Source: Perognathus longimembris pacificus
Taxonomy: Eukaryota > Chordata > Mammalia > Rodentia > Heteromyidae
Direction: 5' to 3'
Assembly (NCBI RefSeq): GCF_023159225.1
Contig: NC_063176.1
Coordinates: 6,150,963 to 6,214,962, forward strand
Length of the DNA: 64,000 bases
The notes below the pieces were generated by a model that saw only the letters and a list, made by a program, of their open reading frames with translations, did not search any database and was not told where the DNA came from. Both the position numbers and the translations under genes were made by a program. Shown in pieces: positions 56,791 through 64,000 of the stretch. How positions within the stretch are numbered: the stretch's first letter is position 1; every line of letters starts with the position of its first letter.

Positions 56791-58529
56791 AGAAGTCGTA
56801 GAAGGAAGTAAAGGTGGAGGTGTAGAAGAAAATACTAATCCTAACAACTTCACTTGTCTCTTAATTTGTAGATTGGAAGTTCCTGGACTCCATAGTTCTA
56901 AATTATATGAAATATTTTTCTTAATATTTTTACCGACAGTGTCACTGATACACTTACAATCTTTGAAAAGAATATCCATGTCACATATTAAATCAGTATA
57001 TACATAGGATATGGTTGATATAGTATGACTGCACATTTAAGAGCAGTGCTCACTTGGGTTTAGTTTTAATTAGGAGAAAGCTATTTTATATCAGTGCAAA
57101 GATTTACTCTACATGGTTGAGGAGGTGACTATTTAGCTTCCTTTATTTTGTTGGTATTTCAAGTTTCTATCATTTTTACCCATTAGCATATGAAAGCATT
57201 CCAATATGAAATACTTTCTTATTTATTTTTTAATTTTTTTATTACTCTATCTGAGATATAGTCAATTGACACCTCTCTTGAACCACTGGGAGGTGTCAGG
57301 CATGAGTGCAGCTTCAGAAATCACAAAAATGAAAGAGGTCAGCGGGGACCTCAATGGCCTGCAGTTAACAAGGAAGGCAGATTCACCAAGTTGGATCAGA
57401 AATACGGGAATCACTAGGGGACTTTCCTGAAGTAATAATCTGGAATGAGGAAGAACTACCCACTGTATTCCTTTTTATTTTTCAAAAATTAGTTAATACA
57501 ATTTTTCTTCCTGTGTATTGGCTTTGACTCTAAACATCACACCCTAGTTGCTCTGATTTTTCTTGCTTTTCAGAATAAGTCAAGAAGCTCTTCTTCAATA
57601 TGAGTGGAATTCATAGTAACGGGGAAATTATGAATGGTTTTAAGAGTTAACAACTTTAGGTAGGTAATTATAAAGAGGAGGATCATAATGTAAGACAAAG
57701 CTATGCAATTCCTCAACAAAAAGCAACAGGATATATTAATGCCCACGACTGTCAAGGCACATCACATAGTTAGATATCACAAAATCCTGACAACTGTGGT
57801 GTTTTGTTCAATTTACTCCTCTACAGAATATTGCTCCAAAGTTCGTCATGCTCCAAAGCCATGGAGCCATAATGAGAAATATTGAATACAAAAACCAGGA
57901 GGTCCAAAGGACAATTGTTCAAAAAGAAAGCACCCAACCAGAAAAAGGGCACTATGAATGCAAATATGAAAGAAATGGTAACCAAGGAGGATCAGCACAG
58001 TTAATGTTTGTGGGGGCAATGTGGGTTATTCCTTGGAGGTCATTGGTGTGTTTTTGTGTCATTGGGATAGAGTTATTACTGGAAAACGTGTTGAGAGTTT
58101 CTTACTTGGTGGCTGGCCTGAGCATTGTCAAAGCACCAGTGTGGGAAAGGGAGTGTGGACTGAGAACTTGAGCCAGAGGCCAGAACTAGAAGCAAGGGCT
58201 GGGGGTGGCTAGGGATCTCCATGCAGCCCTGGGCTGCTCTGACATCATGCTCCCCCTGCTGGCCTCGGGTTGGGGAAGGGAGGAGGAATTTCTGTGATCT
58301 AAAATCACCAATACCCAGTGAAGGAATCCAAGGTGGAATTCCTCTGAACACCTAAAATATTGTGTGACGAACAAGTACTAGAAAGTGAAGCATTCTTTTG
58401 AGGGTGGGCAAAGGGGGAGCAAAGGATTGAAGGGAGGAAGGGTGAGCATATAAAATGTACATCAAAATAAAAATACTAGGAAATTGAGGGTAGGGAAAGG
58501 AGGTGTAAAGGAAGGGATGATATTGATTA
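56791..58529. other. Unassigned stretch of 1.7 kb
   Basis: Includes a GC-richer patch at 57960-58350 (CAGCCCTGGGCTGCTCTGAC, GGCCTCGGGTTGGGGAAGGG), with overlapping frames of up to 107 codons and no domain. The patch precedes an L1-like 3' end, so part of it may be an old L1 3'UTR. Confidence 0.4.
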
Positions 58530-58620
58530 AGGAGCATTATACTCATAACCTGACTTGCTAAATTATAACCCCTTTGGGTACAACTACTTCATAATAATAA
58601 TAAAAGCACCCACAAAAAAA
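58530..58620 (+). mobile_element. Possible old L1 3' end, sense
   Basis: ACTCATAACCTGACTTGCTA, AATTATAACCCCTTTGGGTA and CTTCATAATAATAATAAAAG, then A-runs. It is similar to 3411-3495 and to the general L1 3' end pattern. Confidence 0.45.
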
Positions 58621-58712
58621 AACCAGTAATCGTAGTACTCTGGAGGAATGCTAGGTAGATACTAGCCTGCATTACATGGAAAGAATCTTAGAAAAGAAAT
58701 AAAATAAAAGGT
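58621..58712 (+). repeat. B1-like SINE fragment, sense
   Basis: CAGTAATCGTAGTACTCTGG, AGGAATGCTAGGTAGATACT and CTGCATTACATGGAAAGAAT resemble the B1 body. It lacks the 5' end. Confidence 0.5.
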
Positions 58713-58765
58713 TAAAAAGAACCACAATGGATAAAATATGAATAAAAGAATCACTCTACTTTGTC

Positions 58766-58853
58766 TTCTCGACCTGACTTGGAACAATACTGCTCAGAGC
58801 TCAGCATCCTGAGTAGCTAAGAATAATAGGTGTGAGCCACTGGCACCTGGCTC
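58766..58853 (-). repeat. B1-like SINE fragment, antisense
   Basis: CTCAGCATCCTGAGTAGCTA, then GAATAATAGGTGTGAGCCAC and TGGCACCTGGCTC: reversed B1-like head. Confidence 0.75.
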
Positions 58854-59789
58854 AATTGAAATTTTCATATTGTGTTCTCTAAATCCTTATTGTTTCCATA
58901 CATTAGGGTTCTGTATGGCAGAGGTAATAATAACTTCATTATAGCAATTCCTGATACCAACAAGGTATGCCTGAACTACAGAGAGTACAACACTATTTGT
59001 ATAATTTTTTCTTTAAATTTACACTCATATCCAAGGCACATTTTTTTGGCTTATGAATTTGTCACAAAAGACAAAAACTGAGTACAAGTATAGCAGCAAA
59101 TGATAGCAAATTAGATTAAATTTATGAATTGTTACTTCTGGAATTTTCTATTCAGGAACGTTAGACCATCATTCAGCCACAAATCTATGATAGCAGAAAG
59201 TAAAGTACAGATGGTAACAAGAGCTACTACATTTACTCGCGTACCTCTTCAAAATATTGTGCAATGATTATTATTTTTTTTACAATTTTCACTCCCTTAG
59301 TGGCACTTACATCAAAGAAAGTATGGGAAATGTGACTTTTGGAATTGTTCTGTGAATGGAATTGCTGGGACCCTGACAAATTGTTTATCTTCACATGTGT
59401 TTGCTAGAGTTAAGTTTGTGTCTCCAGTATTTGTAATAATTTACAAGTTTACGAGCACAGCATGTCAGGTTACATTTCTCCAAATTTTTGTAACATCACA
59501 CTGTGTGTTTGTATAAATTGAAGCTTTGGAAATGCTTGGACTTCCATCATTTTATTTATGTAGAGATTGTCTATTTTCATACACATTATCAAAGTTAAAT
59601 TTGTTTTGATATCTTATTATTCAGAGGAGACATTTTTAAATGGTATCTTCAAACAGTCTCAACTACTTTCTCTCATTCCATAATTATTTGTGTTTCCACT
59701 CTGCTTTTATCATACATCTTGCTAATTCCAATATCCAGTGATCTATTGTTCTCTTTACCTTCTTCCTTTTAATCTATTTTGTTCAATTA
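58854..59789. other. Unassigned AT-rich stretch
   Basis: No recognised feature. Confidence 0.45.
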
Positions 59790-59875
59790 ATGTATCCTGC
59801 ATACCCTCTACCATGTAACCTGTACATGTTGTAGCTTGAACCCTCACATTAAAAAACAAACAAACAAAACCCGTT
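59790..59875 (+). mobile_element. Possible ancient L1 3' end, sense
   Basis: CTACCATGTAACCTGTACAT, GTTGTAGCTTGAACCCTCAC and ATTAAAAAACAAACAAACAA resemble the terminal L1 3'UTR of older mammalian families ('catgtaacaaacctgcacgttgtgcacatgtaccct') followed by an A-rich tail. Confidence 0.45.
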
Positions 59876-59954
59876 GTACTTGTAATTGAATATCAAGGGT
59901 TCTGGTCTTAAGTACTTAATTCCAATTTTTCCAGTACATCTTGGTAATATTCTT

Positions 59955-60304
59955 TCCTTTTAAATTTTATTATTTTTATTGTAAAGGTGTTGAACAGAGG
60001 GGTTGCAATTACATAAGTCACGGAATGAGTATATCCCTTTTTGAACTGTGTCACCTCTTGTCTAGTTTTCTCCCAATTTTCTTCTGCCCAACCCTCCTCC
60101 CCACAAGTTGTATGGTTCAACAGAGCATCTAGTGAGTCTCACTGCTGAATTAGTTCACTCTTTGTCCCACCATTGCTGTGTTTCTCCTTACCCTTCCCAA
60201 ATCAGATAAATTTACATACAAGATAAAATGTACAGAAATAAGAAACAGTAACTGGAGGGGATAGACAGAAAAAAATAACCACAAAAAGTTAAAAAAAAAA
60301 AAAA
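59955..60304 (-). mobile_element. L1 3'UTR, antisense, left part of a split copy
   Basis: TAAATTTTATTATTTTTATT, GTGTTGAACAGAGGGGTTGC, CCACAAGTTGTATGGTTCAA and CAGTAACTGGAGGGGATAGA parallel the 49384-49903 copy. Split at about 60305 by an IDL-Geo. It resumes at 60518. Confidence 0.85.
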
Positions 60305-60314
60305 AAAAACCTTG

Positions 60315-60505
60315 GCCTGGGGATATAGCCTAGTGGCAAGAGTGCCTGCCTCGGATACACGAGGCCCTAGGTTCGATTCCCCAGCACCACATATACAGAA
60401 AACGGCCAGAAGCGGCGCTGTGGCTCAAGTGGCAGAGTGCTAGCCTTGAGCGGGAAGAAGCCAGGGACAGTGCTCAGGCCCTGAGTCCAAGGCCCAGGAC
60501 TGGCC
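60315..60505 (+). repeat. IDL-Geo SINE, sense, young, nested in an L1
   Basis: GGCCTGGGGATATAGCCTAG, A-box TAGCCTAGTGG, B-box GGTTCGATTCC, then GCCAGAAGCGGCGCTGTGGC, TTGAGCGGGAAGAAGCCAGG and GGCCCAGGACTGGCC with an A-tail (60506-60517). The flanks AAAAACCTTG and AAACACCTTG are probable TSDs. The intact B-box makes it one of the best preserved copies. Confidence 0.96.
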
Positions 60506-60517
60506 AAAAAAAAAAAA

Positions 60518-60640
60518 CACCTTGTTTCCATTTCTTAGAGTTCATTTTGATAAGCCACATTTTACATGATGATAGGCAAGTAGTTATTGAGCCCTTGTGA
60601 ATCTCTTCAGAATATCCTCCTTTGAACTTACTGTGTGAAT
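60518..60640 (-). mobile_element. Right part of the split antisense L1
   Basis: TTTCCATTTCTTAGAGTTCA, TTTGATAAGCCACATTTTAC and GTAGTTATTGAGCCCTTGTG continue the L1 of 59955-60304 toward its ORF2 end. Confidence 0.8.
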
Positions 60641-60689
60641 GTTTAGAGTCCTCTCCAAGTGTAATATTTTTTTGTCTTGTGTGTTTATT

Positions 60690-60928
60690 TGTAGAGACTT
60701 CTCAGAATAAGAAGAAGTAAGAATGGCCAATAGAAACATGAAAAGATGTTCAACATCTCTGGCCATAAAAACAAAAATGCAACTCAAAACAACATTGTGA
60801 TTCTACCTCACTTGAGAATTGCTGATAAGGATGTAGCCAAAACAGAATGGGACTACTCTGTTGGTGGGAATGTAAACTTGTTCCATTGCTCTGAAAAGCA
60901 GTATGGAGGTTCCTTAAAAAACGAAACA
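60690..60928 (+). mobile_element. L1 ORF2 fragment, sense
   Basis: GAGACTTCTCAGAATAAGAA, AATGGCCAATAGAAACATGA, AAAAGATGTTCAACATCTCT, CTCTGTTGGTGGGAATGTAA and GCAGTATGGAGGTTCCTTAA follow L1 ORF2 order in the distal part. It abuts an inverted L1 piece. Confidence 0.9.
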
Positions 60929-60934
60929 TAGCAA

Positions 60935-61175
60935 TGAAAAAATCATGCTGCAATGAACTTAATGGTGCTGGTGGCTTTAGTGTGGTCTTACTGGTAATAT
61001 TTTGGGTAGATACCCAAAAGTGGAGTTGCTGGGTCATAGGGGAGCTCTATGTTCAGCCTTCTGAGGAATGTCCAAATGACTTTCCAGAGGGGTTGAACAA
61101 GATTACACTCCCACCAACAATGTAGTAGGGTTCTCTTTTGGTTACATCCCACCAGCATTTAGGTAGCAAAAGTTT
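60935..61175 (-). mobile_element. L1 ORF2 fragment, antisense
   Basis: TGGGTAGATACCCAAAAGTG, GAGTTGCTGGGTCATAGGGG, ACTCCCACCAACAATGTAGT and TTGGTTACATCCCACCAGCA are the reversed ORF2 words 'cccagcaactccac...' and 'ttggtgggagtgtaa...'. It overlaps the ORF2 region of the sense piece next to it by roughly 90 bases at reduced identity, so the two are probably different insertions. Confidence 0.9.
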
Positions 61176-61321
61176 GCAACCATGTTTGGACCCATGAGTG
61201 TGCTCATGCAGTTTTAATTCCAAACTCTTTTCTATTTTGAGTAAATCTTTTTTTTTCTCACAGACTCCCCTCTTCTCATAAATCCTAAATCTCTTTATTG
61301 TGATCAAATGGACATCAAAAT
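61176..61321. other. Unassigned short stretch
   Basis: No recognised feature between the L1 piece and the PLPP1 retrocopy. Confidence 0.45.
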
Positions 61322-61330
61322 AACAGCTGT

Positions 61331-61958
61331 TCAGGAAGAAGAGAGATGGGGCAAGACTCTGATGTCCCACACTACAGTTTAGTCTTGTTGCTGTATCCAT
61401 TTATGTGGATCTTTCTTGAGCTTCTGATGACAAACACCATTGGAGTGATGTGTTGATTGCACTCATTCAAGGAGCTTTGGTCGCAGTATTACTTGCCATG
61501 TGTGTACCAGATTTCTTCAAGGCAAGACATTCTCCCTTTAAAGAAAGAAAAGAGGAGGACTGTCAGTATCGAAACCACCACCAGCCCTGAAGGGTAACAA
61601 GGTGGCAGATGAAACTGGCCTGCTTTCTAAAGGAAAATCACTGCAACTAGAAGCCAAGAGGATGTGTCTTTCTTTCTGGTGTACAGGCCTTTGCAGGACT
61701 GCTGCTGCTATACCTCCTGAATACCCCCTTTACCTGAGTATATAGTCACATTTAACACAACGGTGATCTAATGGCTCTAATTTCACAAAAAAAAAAAAAA
61801 ATGAAGCCTTCCACTAGAGCAATGCCGCATGTGTACATTTTTATTAAAAATGTAATGCTTATGTACATGTGTCTGTAATATGCTCCCCCATGGTGTTTGA
61901 TTTGAATATGATACATATTAAAATATTTAAGGACAAAAAATTATTTTCTCCAAAAAAA
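61331..61958 (+). pseudogene. Processed pseudogene of PLPP1 (phospholipid phosphatase 1), 3' part
   Basis: The parent gene encodes an integral membrane phosphatase that dephosphorylates phosphatidic acid, lysophosphatidate and sphingosine-1-phosphate. The copy holds the last coding part and the 3'UTR, without introns. Peptide words in frame (61381-61590) include [26 protein letters not shown] and FKERKEED, ending with HHQP then TGA (61588-61590). In-frame stops lie at 61360-61362 and 61417-61419. The second replaces the Arg of the catalytic SR-x5-H-x3-D motif, so no active enzyme is possible. The C-terminal tail is about 12-15 codons shorter than I remember for PLPP1. TSD AACAGCTGT (61322-61330 and 61959-61967) with an A-tail before the right copy. 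Only 628 bases, so 5'-truncated. Confidence 0.9.
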
Positions 61959-61967
61959 AACAGCTGT

Positions 61968-64000
61968 GATCTTTTCCTCGAATTGTCCTAAAAATCTTTT
62001 CCTACTAACATACAAGTCTACTAGGTTTATTTTGATTAATATTCCACATTCCATGTTCAACATTAAAACTTATGTATAACATTCTAAAACGCTTGGTTGC
62101 TTATATAAGGTAAAACAACTCCTTAGTTTGGGGATCTGATAGATAGTTACAGTTAATTATCCAATTAAAAATTGAGAAACGACCTCAGGAAACAGCAGGT
62201 GCATGCAGGTGTGCTCTATCGTATCAGCTTCAAATGGTGACCACAAGAGGGAATTTGCACATTCCTGTCAGCTGTGCTTCTATATTTGACAATATTTTAA
62301 TTTGTGACTCATCTAGGAAAATTATAAATATCTACTTTAGTGTTTGGATTATTTTCAAGTCCTTGCCTTTTTGTAAAATATTAGAAAATCTGGCAAATCT
62401 GTGACCACATTTGTTTTTCTAGTAACTATCAGTTAAGAATTATTTGTGGCTGCTTTCTCAGTAGGCCATATGCTCTCGTGCTGATCGCCATCCTTTTTGT
62501 TTCTTAGTTTAATACCAAGCTTGCTTCAATTGTTGGTTTATTTTCCTTTTCTAGGTAAGTACAGGGAATTTTGTCCTAACCCAGAAGTCTTTTGTATTGA
62601 AGTTGCAACCTGAATCGATTTGAATTGTCAATCATTGTAACAATGGAAATGGAACACTGATCCCTGAGATATGGTGAATGGTTGACGTTTTAGCCCTTTC
62701 CTTGCTTACTAGCCATTGGCGCATCAATCACCTAATGTATTTACCCTGACAAATGAGTAATCGATCATTTAGACTGGCAGCTTTCCAATTCTTTCAGAAA
62801 CCGTAGAAACAAAAGGATGGGTGAAAACTGAAGAACTCCTTTGGAAGAGGGACTGTTTGTGTGTATACATATTTACACATGTGTGTATAGGTACACATAC
62901 ATACATGCATGCATGCATACAAATCTGTCATCTCATTCTTAGTACTGTTTCTCTGTTTCTATTGCTATGGATGCAGAGAGTAAGATCAAATGTAAAGAAA
63001 TGAAAATTATTATAGTTAAATATACTATATCTCTTTGTAAGTAGCAACTGTTGGTGGTGTTATTTTTTATGTTGTCAAGCATGTAACAATTACAGGCAAC
63101 ACAATATTGCATAAAATGAGAATTAAATTATGTATTAAGTTGACGAATTACCTAAACTATTTTGTACCTACTTGGTTTATCTATGAAATGAAAGGATCAC
63201 ACTCATTCTATAGGACTCTCCTCATGATTCAATGTTGACCATACTGTTAGCATTTAGAAAATAGTTCTTGGAATACTTTTTTAAAAAATGAACAGAAACA
63301 ATTAAATGTCTGGTTGGACAGATTTCATTCATTTTAATTAAATATTTGTTTATTAAATTATCAACATTAATTTTATTATTTTGAATTACTTTTCCTAATA
63401 AAACACCTACTTTGCAACCTAAGAAACGATTCCTCATGTTATAGTGTATGGAATGACAAGCACATGCAAACGCACAAAGTTCTAAATTAAACTAAATTAA
63501 TACCAACAGCAAATGGACAAAGAAGCTTGTATTCATTTGTTCTAAACTCATAAGACAGCACCAAACTCATCTTAAGACATATTGTCCAGATGCCAGCACT
63601 GACTCCTACACAAAGCTGTTAAGTGGGAATGAGGGATGCTCTTCGGGGGCCTGGTGGATTTCTGTGGCCTGTCTGCTATCTTAACACAGCACAACAGATG
63701 GACATATTAAGCAGTACTGGAGTGTTATATGAGCCAGAATAGCTATGTTAGTTAGGAAAGTACACATATACCATCAGATAAAAATAATACACATAAACAG
63801 AAACATCGAATGACTTCAAGCCAGTTGTACGGATTCTTTAAGAAATGTTCTAAACAAAAGATACATACACGTCCTAGCAGGAAATTGTGTAGAACATATA
63901 GTTTTTCCAGTTTCTAGTTCAATTAAGGTCTGAATTAATAATCATCAGTGTTTATGGTGATTTATTAGACTATTAAAATGTGATACTACTTCTACATTTT
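61968..64000. other. Unassigned stretch of 2 kb
   Basis: AT-rich with a CATA/CATG microsatellite (62863-62921) and a GC-richer patch at about 63590-63720. No gene, RNA or definite L1/SINE recognised. Confidence 0.45.
62863..62921. repeat. TG/CATA/CATG compound microsatellite
   Basis: GTGTATACATATTTACACAT, then TACACATACATACATGCATG and CATGCATACA. Alternating and partly self-complementary. Confidence 0.88.

Noticed and set aside
5476..60400. tRNA-like A- and B-boxes that could be read as tRNA genes
   Set aside because: They belong to the IDL half of dimeric SINEs with A-tails and TSDs. No cloverleaf with a proper acceptor end is present.

Overview
This is a mammalian nuclear window, AT-rich and repeat-dense, with no intact protein-coding gene or RNA gene that I can support. 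It reads like intergenic or deep intronic DNA. The repeats point to a rodent of the superfamily Geomyoidea (kangaroo rats, pocket mice, pocket gophers). Five copies of a two-part SINE are present: a tRNA-Ala/ID-like left half followed by a right half matching what I know as the 'Geo' monomer (the IDL-Geo family, reported as restricted to Geomyoidea). About a dozen further SINEs join a B1/7SL-like left half to the same right half. L1 fragments of rodent type and many simple repeats make up most of the rest. The genus cannot be fixed from the sequence.

Layout. From 1 to 12 kb: antisense B1-Geo SINEs, TG/AC microsatellites, an antisense L1 3' end (4403-4841), a young IDL-Geo with clear target-site duplications (TSDs; 5476-5677) and a 5'-truncated L1 that still carries the ORF2 C-terminus and has an 18-bp TSD (8552-9330). 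From 12 to 24 kb: a long GAA/GGA tract (12727-12934), LTR-like and MaLR-like remnants, an antisense IDL-Geo with a 15-bp TSD, G-rich and CT-rich tracts and an antisense L1 ORF2 piece (22605-23062). From 24 to 39 kb: a solo-LTR-like block, L1 pieces, a second polypurine tract (29098-29265), SINEs and a perfect 21-bp-arm hairpin (36590-36659).

At 39.53-41.20 kb lies the clearest anomaly: a GC-rich, pyrimidine-biased block of about 1.67 kb with sharp edges and an AATAAA near its right end. It looks like a retrocopy or composite element of unknown origin, with a tiny L1 tail inserted at its 3' end. From 41 to 50 kb: an L1 ORF2 endonuclease-region piece, GA-rich DNA and a nested L1-in-L1 cluster (46085-47530). 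From 50 to 64 kb: more L1 and SINE copies, a TA-rich palindrome with 30-bp arms (53879-53994), two L1 pieces in opposite orientation (60690-61175), and a processed pseudogene of PLPP1 with TSDs (61331-61958).

Nothing here works together as a pathway. The window records retrotransposition: L1 enzymes mobilised SINEs, a PLPP1 mRNA and perhaps the GC-rich transcript, and the tails of these insertions seeded microsatellites. I found no convincing new protein-coding or defence system. The best candidates for something undescribed are the GC-rich block, the shared Geo right half on two unrelated SINE heads, and the microsatellite that arises at the same position in different L1 3'UTR copies. Stretches I could not assign are listed as such.
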